Assembly: GCA_004194705.1 (NCBI GenBank)
Contig: SADC01000936.1
Location: forward strand, 96,386 to 160,385
Source: Ditylenchus dipsaci
Taxonomy: Eukaryota; Nematoda; Chromadorea; Rhabditida; Anguinidae
Length of the DNA: 64,000 nucleotides
Direction of reading: 5' to 3'
A program made the position numbers and the translations under genes. Below, one piece after another: positions 23,831-34,400 of the stretch. The notes beneath the pieces were generated by a model. That model was not told the DNA's origin and made no database searches. It worked only from the letters and a program-made list of their open reading frames with translations. How positions within the stretch are numbered: position 1 is the first letter of the stretch; each line of letters opens with the position of its first letter.

Positions 23831-24002
23831 AGCATCTCTCATTAGCGTGGGCATGCCCTTAAATGTATTTTAAAGAAAATGAAAATTTGCCTGGTTGAAC
23901 CCAAGATCCAGCTTCGTTTATCGAACTCATGACTGCTTTTGACACAAAAAATTCGATTAATATGTAGAAGAGCACAGAATGAAAAATAGAGAGTACAAAC
24001 AT

Positions 24003-24370
24003 GCCAGATGGAATATTTACGGTTAAAATAAAAAAAATTATCAGTTAAATATAAGATTATGTGTATATCTGATAAAGGGTTTGAATATATTTTTAATAAT
24101 GTTTGTAAAAAACGCCGGCAAAGCACCATTTACAAAAACTACGTTAATTTTTTTTTCAAACTTCAACCTTTTTAACACTTATCTTTAGAATTCAAAAATA
24201 GAATAAATCAATAAATACTCAATGTGTTAATAAATTTTTTTAACAATTTTTTTGTTATTTTGACAGTTTCTCAAAACTTGGAAACCAAAAACAGGTTTCC
24301 ATTGATTTAATCAAAAAGTGATTTGTTTGTGAAAATATGTGCTTTCTTAAATGTCTCATTTTTTATTCAC
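24003..24370. other. intergenic, nothing recognised
   Basis: AT-rich DNA upstream of F-box copy A. No gene, RNA or clear repeat is visible. Confidence 0.4.
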
Positions 24371-24960
24371 AGTCCATGCTCGATATAACTAACACACATT
24401 TCTTACCACATTTCTTCTTAAAAACCGCCATGTCGGATTGTTACAGAAAAAAATGCAGATGAAAATAGCATCACGGTTTTTATTGAGAATTTTTGGTCTA
24501 ACGATATTCCTAGCAATATTAAGCCTTATCAAGAGTTTCGCGCAATCTGAATTGGTGCAATTTGAATTGCGCAATCGCTCGCTGCTCAGGAATCCAAGAG
24601 CAATGGAGCAGAAACTTATTTACAGTGGATCTACGAGGGATGGGCCAATTTACCAAAACAAGCAATTGCAAACTCGTTCAAGACATGTGTTGTAACAAAT
24701 GCGCTCGATGGTTCCGAAAATGGGTTGATTCATTGTTTTTAACAAGGTGGGGTGGTTCTGAATGGATGGGAGATTTTGAATAATGCGTGCGAATTTTCTT
24801 TTATCAAAACTCCGCTTGTGGAAGAACTGCTTGGGCGTGGGCTGTGGGATGAAATTGACGAGGAGGAAGATCAGCTCAATGGATATGAAAAACATTGTTC
24901 TACTGATTGTTAATTTCGTCTTTTTGTTCATTTTCATTTATGCCCGTGGTGGCGAATAAA
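24371..24960 (+). pseudogene. remnant of a pogo/Tigger-type transposase
   Basis: The left end CAGTCCATGCTCGATATAAC matches the Tigger MITE ends. From about 24575 a broken plus-strand frame reads YLQWIYEGWANLPKQAI then ANSFKTCVVTNALDGSENG, the C-terminal helix and 'W..W..L....I..SF..C...NALDGSED' signature of CENP-B/pogo DDE transposases. After a frame change near 24740 comes LLGRGLWDEIDEEEDQLNG, an acidic tail usual for that family. The catalytic DDE core and DNA-binding domains are missing or unreadable. It is likely a fossil of an autonomous relative of the TA-flanked MITEs. Confidence 0.6.
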
Positions 24961-24963
24961 ATA

Positions 24964-25110
24964 TTTTTTGAATCTGTTATTAGCTGGTCATTTGAGGGGT
25001 TGGAAAATTTTACACCACTCTCTAATTTACATCACTCTCTAATTATTCACCACCCTCGAGGAGGGTTGAAAAATTTTACACCGTGGTGTATAATAAGAGA
25101 TAATACGGTA
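24964..25110. mobile_element. right end of a TACCGTA-type element
   Basis: ACCACTCTCTAATTTACATC, then GTGTATAATAAGAGATAATA and CGGTA. The left terminus is degraded. Confidence 0.5.
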
Positions 25111-25488
25111 ATTTCTAGTGTTTTTCCAACCGAGGTGGATTATTGGGCGGAATTTTTGAGCCATTATAGCTAAGCTACAGCTAAAACAAGAATAAAAATT
25201 TAAAGCGATTTTGGCTCAAAAACTGGTAATTTTTGTAAATCAAGCTACCCAATTTCTGAATTAATTTTTGATGTCTATTGACTGTCTATTTTTATTTGAT
25301 GTATAATTATTTATGAGTTTCTCGCGCATTTCTGTCTCTGGAAAATGGCTATCACTCTTCAAAAAGTAATAAAATAGCTAGAGGAAAAATAAACCGGAAT
25401 ACATGGTTTCTGGCTGATTTCGCAAATTTAAGACAGTTGTTGACTAAAAAAGCAATCCCGAAAATCTATACAATTGATTTGTCTATAT
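25111..25488. other. intergenic, nothing recognised
   Basis: Low-complexity AT-rich DNA between two transposons; no gene or structure seen. Confidence 0.4.
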
Positions 25489-26275
25489 TAACTGTGTTAG
25501 AAAAGTTCGAAACTTTTTTTGACCTCATTTTATGATTGAAAATATGAATATAAAATAATTCTGTAAAATGGGTTTTGTAGCCTTGTTCCTCCTCTTCAAA
25601 ACTGTATATCCAAACTGTATATTTTTATTTTACTCATTAAGATGGCCGCCATTGGCAGCAATACATTTGCGCAATCGTTTAGGGAAACTGTCAATGGCAT
25701 TTTGAATAAATACTTGCGGGATTGCGTCCCATTCTCTGACTAAAGATCTCTTCAATGCCAGGATCGAGTTGTGGGTCGTCGAGCAGGCCTTTGACTGCAG
25801 GTAGGGCCACACAAAGTAGTCCATCACATTCCAGTCAGGTGAGTTGGGTGCCCAGTCACCTTTGATGGCAGCATTGTCGCCCCAATGTGAATCGACTTTG
25901 ATGAAATTCGGAAAGTTGTTGGCAATCCAATTCTGAGTCTCAACTGCTCGATGAAATGGCACCCCGTCTTGCTGGAAGCACCATCCTGCTCGACGACCCA
26001 CAACTCGATCCCGGCATTAAAGAGATCTTTGGTCAGAGAATGGACGCAATCCCGCAAGTATTTATTCAAAATGCCATTGACAGTTTCCCTAAACGATTGC
26101 GCAATGTATTGCTGCCAATGGCGGCCATTTTAATGAGTAAAATAAAAAGTGGATATACAGTTTTGAAGAGGAGGAACAGGGCTACAAACCCATTTCACAG
26201 AATTATTTTATATTGATATTTTCAATTATAAAAATGAGGTCAAAAAAAGTTTCCGAACTTTTCTAACACCAGTTA
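25489..26275. mobile_element. foldback mariner-type element (inverted duplication of its 3' end)
   Basis: Arms TAACTGTGTTAGAAAAGTTC and GAACTTTTCTAACACCAGTTA (reverse complements but for one base) extend inward more than 100 bp and include transposase coding sequence. The 3' part of the transposase is present on both strands: 25630-25740 reading minus and 26040-26145 reading plus. The unpaired middle holds the rest of the catalytic region. Confidence 0.8.
25630..26001 (-). pseudogene. Tc1/mariner (IS630)-superfamily transposase, C-terminal fragment
   Basis: An uninterrupted 123-codon frame. Around residue 9 WCFQQDGVPFH holds the second catalytic Asp; APNSPDWNVMDYFVWPYL holds the third (D, not E), so this is a D,D,D enzyme of mariner/maT type. 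The end, IPQVFIQNAIDSFPKRLRKC then IAANGGH, is a usual C-terminus. About 48 residues separate the second and third Asp, against 34-41 in well-known groups; an extra stretch around VDSHWGDNAAIKGD accounts for it. The first Asp and the DNA-binding domain are absent, so it is not functional alone. It lies within the foldback element. Confidence 0.75.
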
Positions 26276-26377
26276 TTTATTATGAATTCAGCTCAATCGC
26301 TAAAAAAATGTGGATATAATAAAGTTCACACTCAGATGGATTCGAACCAACAACCTCTAAATGTGGTTTAAGGAGCA

Positions 26378-26551
26378 ACAGAACCTTTGGGGCCCACTCG
26401 CCAGAACCAAAGGGGTCCCAGTCATTTTAAGGCTAATCTATGCAAAAAAATGTTCAATTTGAATTCGCGCCTTACTTATTTTTCGCATAGATTAGACTTA
26501 AAATGACTGGGACCACTTTGGTTCTGGCGAGTGGGGCCCCAAAGGTTCTGG
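26378..26551. repeat. inverted repeat with long clean arms
   Basis: CAGAACCTTTGGGGCCCACT ... GGCTAATCTATGC on the left and GCATAGATTAGACTTAAAAT ... GGGCCCCAAAGGTTCTGG on the right. Arms about 75 bp, loop about 25 bp. Just upstream (about 26340) is a box B-like GGTTCGAATCCATCTGAGTG on the minus strand. Confidence 0.7.
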
Positions 26552-27248
26552 ATAGCCGTGGTTTAATTTAAATTTAAACGATTTCCATGTTGGACGGAGT
26601 TTTACCGAGTAGCGTCAAAAATTGCTTTTATCATTGGTTTCGTTTTGTATTTTGGACATGAAATGTACCACTTTGTAGTGAAAATACGGAGCTTTTGAAT
26701 AAAAAATTGTAATGAAAACGAAAAAAGAGGAAGGACTCAAATTGAATTTACCCTCAAAAGTCTGAATTTCCCCCTCAAATTTTTTTTTTTCACCCACAAA
26801 TTCAAATTTTGACCAAAATACTGAATTTCCCCCTCAAATTTTTAAATTTCACCCAAAAAATTTTGATTTTCGCCAGCAAATCATGCTTTTGCTTTTTTTT
26901 CATCCTGAAGTTGTGTTTTTTTTCTTCTGTATGTAACCTCTAACCAAACAGGCAGAAAACGAGGACCGACTTAGTGATTTGGGCTGTTTTTCGTAGGCCC
27001 AGCTACCTTTTCCTAAGGCTAGTCTTTAGGTGATATATACGCTCTTTATGGCTCTTTTTCGCGCTCTTTTTCTAAAATTTTTATTCAAGGTTTGAATATC
27101 GAAAAATCTATTATCTTCGTTACTTGATAAGATTTTACAGCATAGTTGTTTTTTATATTTCAAAAAGCATTGCAATTCACCAAAATATTAATAGTCTTAT
27201 TTTTATAAAAATGCGTTTGTCTTACAATGCTACTTTTGTTACTTAGGC
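26552..27248. other. intergenic, nothing firm
   Basis: Two near-repeats of CTGAATTTCCCCCTCAAATT (about 26760 and 26820) form a short purine/pyrimidine-biased patch. No gene seen. Confidence 0.4.
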
Positions 27249-27767
27249 AGGAGTGCACTATACCGCCTAGCTCAAAAACGCCCTAAATAGTGCTTTTTCC
27301 ACGTTTTAGCTCCTGAAACGTGCAGAAAAAGTTGTTTTTAGGGTCCGGCGGATCATTTTTGAATTTTTTTCACCAAATTTTTGACTTTTTGCCTTGGGGA
27401 ATCATGGTAACTTAACCTAAAAGGGTACGTGGATCGTTAAAATGTAGTGGTTGTGTGTTGTTCTAAAAATGTTTTCCCGACTGGAGTTTGGAAAAAAACA
27501 CTTTATGCATTTTATGATCAAGAGTCTTGCTCGAAACTATGTCTAAGGTAAATGAGTGCGCGCATCTCTAACCGACAAGGCCCCCTGCGTCCCCGAAGGA
27601 GTTAATTTACCTTGGTACCAAGGCAAAAAGTCACAATTGGGTGAAATTTTTTATTCAAAAATAATCCGCCGGGCCCCAAAAATACGTTTTTCAGCACATT
27701 ATAGAAGCTAAAACGTCGAAAAAACACGATTTAGGGCGTTTTTGAGCTAGGCGCTATGGTGTACTTT
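27249..27767. repeat. foldback element
   Basis: Left arm AGTGCACTATACCGCCTAGC TCAAAAACGCC, right arm GGCGTTTTTGAGCTAGGCGC then TATGGTGTACTTT. Inner arms carry TTTTTGCCTTGGGGAATCAT and its inverse, and a half copy of the GCGCGCATCTC repeat (27512-27610). Same architecture as 2334-3357. Confidence 0.65.
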
Positions 27768-28134
27768 AGTCGTTACTTACTCTAAATACGGCTCATTTTT
27801 AACCCTATCTATTTTAGTGTAATTGTGACGAAACCAATTTTTTTTTGACAAAGTTTGTACAAATCAAAATGGATCAAGATTGAAAAAAAATGGCCACCCA
27901 AAGTCAAAATTTCAGGGATTTTTTTTTTCAAAAATGTCTGTCCGTAACCTAAAAACGTGTTTTTATGGGTCGAGAAATTCAAATCCGTAGTTAGAAAACG
28001 TTTTGTACTGCTGCAGCCCTGCTTCACCCTAAAGCAGGTTGCATTGGCCTCTTTATGACAAAAAATCTTAGATCATTTAAATGACTCTTTAAATTTTTAA
28101 ATTTTATGGTAATATTTTTTTTCAGCCAGCAGCA

Positions 28135-28826
28135 ATGTCAACTTTCTCCGCTGATGTGCTCTTTCAAGTATTGTCTTTTTTCAGCCGTTCTGAGCTAAGT
28201 CAACTAGCTACAACCTCCAGACATCTAAATTATTTCGCAAACAAGACATTTTCTTCCACTCCGCTATTTTCTATTCATCGTCTGGCCATTTATTATGCCT
28301 CTGAAAGATCTAAATTATTATGTAATGTCCGCAAAAGTTATGGAGCTCGATTACTTTTTCTTCGCCTGAAAACGTTACAGCGATGTTCCAACAGTAAAAA
28401 AGTTGTCTTTCAATTTTCTGATTAAATTTAAATATGGCGATGCTGACAATGGAATGTAAGCAAGCACTTGAATCAATGGCCAACCTTTGGAAATATGGCA
28501 AGCTGGTTTTTGCGTATCGATGGCAATAACAAAGATGAAAATTTTATTTTTCAAGAAGTAATGAGCTGGTCAACAGTTGTGGCCTGCAGCCATTTGATAA
28601 TCGATTTTCAATGCATCACCACTCAATTGGAAAACCAATTTCACTTGTGCCCACTCTTGAACAATTTTGATGTGGTTGAGCTTGCTAAATTTGGACTTTT
28701 CTGTGAATTGGAAATTTTTTCTGGACTATTTGGAAAGTGCTCCACGAATAGACAGAAGCTCTACAAGGTTTTCTTGGAGTCACAGACACGACTGAATTTG
28801 GGGAATTTTTGAAACGAACAAAAGAG
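28135..28826 (+). CDS. F-box protein, third family member, 3' end not found
   Basis: ATG at 28135 follows a strong acceptor TTTTTTTTCAG by 10 nt. The N-terminus MSTFSADVLFQVLSFFSRSE then LSQLATTSRHLNYFANK is an F-box, with the same spacing and a following LFSIHRLAIYY segment like the paired F-box genes (SSDVFKDIFCFCSRND...PVRAIYAVL). The downstream part (NMASWFLRIDGNNKDENFIF, ACSHLIIDFQC, GLFCELEIFSG) is unfamiliar but coding-like. Reading through to a good donor (AAAGAG|GTGAGT, 28826) requires one added base each near 28395, 28453 and 28770, two of them in A or T runs. F-box proteins recruit substrates to SKP1-CUL1 ligases; that is inferred from the domain alone. I could not find the next exon. 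Confidence 0.6.
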
Positions 28827-29689
28827 GTGAGTAGGGCTGTCAGCTTTGAGCCAAAGGCTCGAAAATTTTGATAGCACGACAACCTTTTATTGAAATTTCG
28901 GTTTCTTTTCAGTTATCCCCACCCAACCTAGTTAATTTGATAGTTTGAGAAAAAGTTTCGACCAAATTTTTAAGTAGGTGTGGCGGTGATAATCGAAAAG
29001 AATCCAAAAGCTATCGAGCTGCGCCTCGAAACTTTTCAATTAGAGCTGAACCGGATACCTCGAGGGCTCGGCAAGCTTAGAAGTGAGCGTGCCAAGTTTT
29101 AGAGGAGTGAGAAGGGGGGGGGGGGTGGTTAGTGGACGATGGGCGCATGAACTTCTTATATGCATTGCTTAGGTCGAAAGTTCGACTACCACTGTGTGCT
29201 AACCTTATTTTTTCATCTCCGAGAATAAAGGATGTGCACTCAGTAAAAACAGAACAATTGACCTATAGGCGCAGTCTTGTATAGTCTGGCATCGATGTGG
29301 CACCGACATTTCTTTTAATTTTTCACGCTACTTTTTGTACAATCATGAAATTATGAAAAGTACATTTTGAGAGAAGGAAAAGGATCGCTAGTTAGTCGTA
29401 AAAGTAACTGTTTACAAAAAAATTTATCTCTATTTTGAAATAAGGCGCTACTGGAGTATATCCCCCCCCCCCCCAATGAATTTTTTTTAAAGTGTTTCCA
29501 AACACCCTATATCGACCTAAAATTGCCTCAGAAGATCGAAAAAGGCATTATTTTTGTGTTATAGTCAATAAAAAATTGAGTTTTGGACCACCCAAATATA
29601 CCTATTTTGACCATTTTTTGAAAGGATTTAGGGCCATATTAGGGTGGGAAAGGACCAAAAAAGGCCAATTAGTGTGAGAAGAAAGATGT
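28827..29689. other. repeat fragments only
   Basis: Contains GCTTTGAGCCAAAGGCTCGA (28848-28868), a SINE-like TATATGCATTGCTTAGGTCG piece near 29160, and a poly-C run at 29462. No gene seen. Confidence 0.4.
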
Positions 29690-29945
29690 TGAACAAAGTT
29701 TTGTTGACTGGGGCCTACCGCATAAATAAACTCTGGTATGCATACATTTTTCATGCATCCAGAGTCACTTTCGAGTGATTTGCGTCTAAGGTATGTGGGT
29801 GTGCGCATCTCAACCCCAAGCAACCAAGCCCCTGCGCCCCCGAAGGGGGCGCAGGGGGCTTGGTTGGTTAGAGATGCGCGCATTCACTTACCTTAGACAT
29901 AATTCGGAGAAGACTCTTGAACAAAAATGCATTTAGAGACTATTT
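29690..29945. repeat. GCGCGCATCTC repeat, best-preserved copy
   Basis: Complete inverted copy: ACTGGGGCCTACCGCATAAA, CATACATTTTTCATGCATCC, AAGGTATGTGGGTGTGCGCA, a GC-rich palindrome (CCCTGCGCCCCCGAAGGGGG), then GAGATGCGCGCATTCACTTA and CCTTAGACATAATTC. Confidence 0.75.
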
Positions 29946-31036
29946 TTGCCCAGCTCAGTGACCAAAACGGGTAGAATACCTTAATACAAGGCAATTTGCC
30001 TTGGTCCCCCAAGGCAAAAAGTCAAAAATTTTTTTTTTCAAAAATACCATTTCTTGTGTGGAAAAATGTTAAAATTAATTTTTTTATTGTTTTAAGCATA
30101 TAAAATTAACTTAGGAGTCGTTTAAACACTATTTTCAAATAAGTGAAAATACTGCCCCCCTCCCAACCCAATAAGTTCCAATCTCGGTGGCAAGTTTTTT
30201 CAATACTGGAAAAAATTGGCTCCGAGATTTTAATGTAATTTTTAATTGGAGATATATTTTTCAGACAGCCATTTTTCAACTTACTATGGATCTTTTTTTT
30301 CTCTTCAAAACGTACTTTTCAGAATTTCATTATGTACAACAAAAAAAGTGAAAAATTAAAACAAATGTCGGAGGCGATACGTATAGATAGTTTCTCTTCA
30401 AGTCTTAATAATATTTTTTAGAGATTCCTATTGTCTAGATATCCGTGTTCTTTGAAGTACAGATTGTCTTCTTATTTTGTCGGCCTTATGTTAGTACCAG
30501 ATACTTCAAGATATCTACTGATGTGACTGGAGAAATCTTGCAGTTTGACTTTTATAGAATGGAAGAACACAAATACATTTTGCATTTTAAAACGTAGTTC
30601 TATGTAAATTTGTTGACTTGAGTAAAATTGTATAACAATTCCAATTAACAAAAAAAACTTCATAATTTTCAATATTTTTAATATAAATTTGATAAAAATG
30701 ATTCATTTTATGTTCCTCGACCCAAATGTCATGACATGTTTCTGAATTCCAAGCCAAATTTTTTTGAACCACAGGAGATCGTCATGATTTTTTTGACCAA
30801 AATTTCAAAATTTAAATTGGCGCCTTTTGAATGTTTAAGAAAAACTTTCCGGACAACCTGATCATAGGCTCAGTATAATGATTTTAGGAATTTGCTCATA
30901 GTTAAATTGATCAGAACTTTCTCCATCGATATCTATATGGAATGTGCTGGTGTATATAAACTGCTCATGAAGGATGCATATTTTGAAAAAAAGAGATTTA
31001 GAATTTATTTTACAACAAAAAACTAGAAACAAAAAG
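29946..31036. other. no gene recognised
   Basis: A small CCTTGGTCCCCCAAGGC palindrome at about 29998-30016 is the only structure. Open frames at 30472-30772 have no start, splice or composition support. Confidence 0.4.
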
Positions 31037-31330
31037 GCGTCAGTGTAGTGATTGGTAAAGCGCCGGTCTAGTCCCGATACGCGCCAGCGCCGGTCTAGTC
31101 AAAAAATTCAAAGAAGCACCGGTGCCAGTGCGGTCTAGTCAAAAAATTAGCGCCAGCGCCGGAAAGAGCGCGGTGCTTTAATGGAGGGGCGCCTGCGCTG
31201 GCAGCGCCGGTACTGAGGCTTTTGCAGCTATGCTGATGGCGCCTTTAAAAAAAAAACGCTTTTTTCACATAACATTTCTAAACTTCGCCGCCGGCGCCAC
31301 CGCTTAGAAGCTTCGCAGTCGACGTCGAAG
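31037..31330. repeat. GC-rich GCGCCGGCGC island, possible hAT-like remnant
   Basis: Begins CAGTGTAGTGATTGGTAAAG then multiple GCGCCAGCGCCGG and GGTCTAGTC words. A CAGTG start is hAT-like, but I see no matching right end or 8-bp duplication. Confidence 0.45.
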
Positions 31331-31683
31331 GAAGAAATTGTTGTCAGGTCTATCCAGAAAAAAGGCCCGCTTGACGCTCTGAATATTGAAGACTAATACC
31401 TATGGTTTTGCGAGTCAGGACTTAACTGACTTGTTTGATGTTAGATGAATGTAGCTTACTATATACTGTATTTTTCTTCATATTTTACTCAAGAATAATT
31501 ATTGGCATCTGAGAAAATGCTTGTTTCGCGCACTGGACGCTGGTTGTTCAACTTTTTGTAAACAGATTGCAGCTCACATACGCTCATTCGAAAGAACAGA
31601 TTATATCGGTTATTTTTACATATAACAGTCATAAATATTGTATTTTGCAGATAAGCGGTCCCTGCCTCTTTGAAAATTCTGGC

Positions 31684-32173
31684 CCTGTACTATTTGAGGT
31701 CCCATATTTTGCCTTGGTCCCCCTGTCGTTTTTTCATATACCGTAATTCCTCTAATAAGCCGCCCCCCCCCTAAATTCAAAAACTGGTTTCTAGCATTGT
31801 GTTTTGACCTATGTTTCGAAGACCACTGTTAGGCAAGTCACCATCTTTTTTGTAGCTCATCTTACTGTCCACAAATTGAGAGGTAACTTGCCAAAGAGGA
31901 GTATTCGAAAAATGCGTCAAAAACACAATGCCAAGAACACGATTTTGAATTACATGGGGGGGGGCGGCTTACTAGAGGAATTACGGTATTTTTCTCTTTG
32001 ATTACTGCATTGTACCCTTATTATTTTATGTTATTTTTTTATCTTTGATCGCCCCTGTTGTTTGGAATGAAAAAAAACATATTTGAGAAAAACCACAGGT
32101 GGACCAAGTCAAAAACTAGAAAAAAACAACAGGAGGACCGAGGCAAAATATGGGACTCAAATAGTATAGGGCA
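31684..32173. repeat. CCTTGGTC foldback repeat interrupted by a MITE
   Basis: Arms TGTACTATTTGAGGTCCCAT ATTTTGCCTTGGTCC (left) and GGACCGAGGCAAAATATGGG ACTCAAATAGTA (right) pair well. The element 31739-31988 has inserted between them. Confidence 0.7.
31739..31988. mobile_element. TACCGTA-type MITE
   Basis: Ends TACCGTAATTCCTCTAATAA and CTTACTAGAGGAATTACGGTA; word AAGCCGCCCC on both arms. Nested in the foldback 31684-32173. Confidence 0.85.
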
Positions 32174-32490
32174 AGATTCTTCAATTTCTGAAATGGTCGA
32201 GTAATTATACTAGGTTATCAGGTTATTTCATGACATCTAAACCCTATACTCATATTTCAAAAGTGATCCACGTGAAAATCGCGTCTAAAAAAACCAATGT
32301 ACCGCTTCTCTATTCTGAAGTTTAGTCTATATCCGGTTTTTGTCATTTTTCACGTAAAAAATGTGGTATTATTTCTGACAATCATAAAAATGTGTTTATT
32401 TTCGCACCCATCCGATGAAAATAAAAGTAAAAACACCACAGATTATTTGTTTTAAAACCAAACCACAAGATAATTATTTTGATAAGCTTA

Positions 32491-33306
32491 TCAATGTTTT
32501 CTTTGGTTACAGGACACCACGCACATGGAACTCCAAGCGAAGGCTGCAATAGTCACAACAAAAAATCCGACAATAGATCCAGCGACTATACCAACGACGG
32601 CGCCTGTGGCAAGCCCACGTTTCGCTCTCAGTCTCACTGTGTTTGGTTTACTCGATTGTCTGGCTGTTAAATTTTCCTGTGTTTCGAAATTTTCTGCTTT
32701 TTCGTAAATTTTTGTTCAATTGAATCTAGCCCGATTGGTTCAATCTTCTTTTGTTTTTCGTTAAAGAAGTTTGGTTGAAATAAATTTTATAGCAAGACAA
32801 AGTCTCTTTCATTATTTTCATTGCTTCCTTAGTTCTATTTTTGGCATTTAAAAACAAGATGTTTACACTGGCTTTGAAAATTTGGAACTTATTCAAATGC
32901 ACGTTCTGTGTAGGCACTTCATCCAATGATTTATAGCCCTAACAGACAGCTATTATTTTCAGTCGACTGTCAGCCCATTTTTTGACAAAAGGAAGCTACA
33001 AAATGCCTTTTTCTGTGATTACTTTTATCTTTTTGACTATTTTTATCAAAACTTAAACACTTTGATGCCGATTTTTATGGGTATTCTTTCTTTTCGTCTG
33101 AAAAAATTATTTATTTCAATCTCGCTTTTGCTTAAATCTTCAGCGAGTTGTTCGTGAGTCTCATCTCCTATTTCTTTAGTCAGTTCAACTATTTGGTCGA
33201 AATTTTTGCTTTCGCTACTGAATTGTTGTTTTGGAGTATCATCCAACTGTGCTTGCACAAAAGAACAATGAATAAGAAAAGCTAACACTGCAAAAGTCTT
33301 CATCAT
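32491..33306 (-). CDS. single-pass membrane protein with signal peptide
   Basis: Two exons on the minus strand: 33306-33061 and 32938-32491. The intron 33060-32939 (GTGTTTAAG...GTTAG) joins in phase. The first ATG lies 2 nt after an acceptor-like AAAATTCAG. Residues 1-20 (MMKTFAVLAFLIHCSFVQAQ) are a textbook signal peptide. The long acidic/lysine-rich ectodomain follows, then near the C-terminus LATGAVVGIVAGSIVGFF VVTIAAFAW is one TM helix, with a short CNQRKH tail. This predicts a type I surface or secretory-pathway protein of about 265 aa. Two T-run undercalls (about 32763 and 32705) must be corrected for the two halves to join; the frame is clean on either side. I recognise no family. Confidence 0.65.
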
Positions 33307-33499
33307 GCCTGAATTTTAAAAGCTGTGTTTTGCCATGTATTCAGCATTTTAAACAAAAACGACCCATAATTTTTTAGAACCTAAAATCTGCTTTCTTCTT
33401 TATAATACATCTATATAATATTTTGCGAAAAATAAATTTTTGTCAATATGAGTATAAAGACTATAATTGGAAAAAACTTGATTTTTTGAGAGTGATCAG

Positions 33500-34022
33500 C
33501 AGTGTTGTTCCGGCGCCGGCACTTGGGCCAATTAAAATTTTTGTTACCGTGTTCCTTTTATAAACTCCCCAGCCTCTAATAACTCCACCTCATATAAACG
33601 TATTTCTCAGCATACGAATAACTCGAGCTCAAATAATTCCTTTTTTAGATTTGGTTAAGCAATCGAAAATATCAAAATCGACCTTAAAATTTTCAGACTT
33701 TTCGTGGGTTAAAAAAAACTCACTATGGGAGTTAATAGAGGTAATGAATACGGTATGCTGCTTATCAATAAAAGTATAAGAAATTGATTTATACTTTCAC
33801 TGTAAAAAACATACTGTCAAAAAAAATACAGATTTTATAAAAATTTACATCAAAAACAAAATTATACACGTAGCGCCGGCGCTGGGTCAAATTTTTAAGA
33901 TAGGAGGCTTCAAGGCTGGCTCTGAAGCCAAAAAAATTCGATAGAGGCGCTCGGCGCCAGCGCTGTGGCCTTTTTTGAAAAGAGGTCGGCGCCAGCGCTG
34001 ACCTGGCGCTGGAACAATACCG
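33500..34022. mobile_element. hAT-type MITE with GGCGCCGGCGCC words
   Basis: Left end CAGTGTTGTTCCGGCGCCGG; right end CTGGCGCTGGAACAATACCG; flanked by GTGATCAG on both sides (33492-33499 and 34023-34030). Subterminal words are variants of GCGCCGGCGC. A TACCGTA MITE is nested inside. Confidence 0.88.
33544..33755. mobile_element. TACCGTA-type MITE, degraded, nested in hAT MITE
   Basis: Left TACCGTGTTCCTTTTATAAA, right GTTAATAGAGGTAATGAATA then CGGTA. Arm word AACTCC. Confidence 0.65.
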
Positions 34023-34192
34023 GTGATCAGTCTTTATTTAGAAGTTGCGCGAGAACTATTTTTTTTCAAAAATGCCCGTTTTTTGTTGCCATACCCTCAA
34101 GTTGCTTTTGAGAGTGGCCTTTACTGAACGTAATGCATTTTGCAGTAAATTATAAATGATTGATTTTTACTATCAAAATAATGGTAAAGGGA

Positions 34193-34400
34193 CGTTTCAG
34201 CACTTTTTTCAAATGAAAAAAAGTGCTGAAAGGCAAAAAGTGATTTTTTTGAAAAAAAATTGCCTTGGTCCCCCCTGTTGTTTTGAAACCTTGCTTATGG
34301 TGGTTTCAAAACCACAGGGGGGACCAAGGCAATTTTTTTTCAAAAAAATCACTTTTTGCCTTTCAGCACTTTTTTTCATTTGAAAAAAAGTGCTGAAACG
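34193..34400. repeat. 208-bp near-perfect palindrome
   Basis: CGTTTCAGCACTTTTTTCAA ... at the left and its near-exact complement ...GAAAAAAAGTGCTGAAACG at the right, with the family CCTTGGTCCCCCCTGTTGTT arms inside and a loop of about 11 nt. Because of the symmetry both strands encode almost the same peptide. Confidence 0.85.

Larger units (their letters stand above)
19706..24002 (-). pseudogene. F-box protein, copy A of a duplicated pair; frame-disrupted
   Basis: Same four-exon layout as 56359-58245: 24002-23891, 23389-23040, 20398 to about 20070, and 20019-19706. Exon 1 encodes a hydrophobic N-terminus starting MFVLSIFHSVLFYILI. Exon 2 holds an F-box-like helix set (KDIFCFCNRNELDCLQLVNK), then VIYAVLVDKPVDQGENL. 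The last exon contains NYVTNEIMESILLKDSQDD. Against the other copy it lacks single bases at about six places: two near the F-box start, one before PVRVIY, two in exon 3 and one at GATTGG(G)TGC in exon 4. Introns 1 and 2 have grown to about 0.5 and 2.6 kb by repeat insertion, against 52 and 659 nt in the other copy. Either a decaying paralogue or a copy hit by assembly errors; if translated it would be a substrate adaptor by analogy. Confidence 0.6.
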
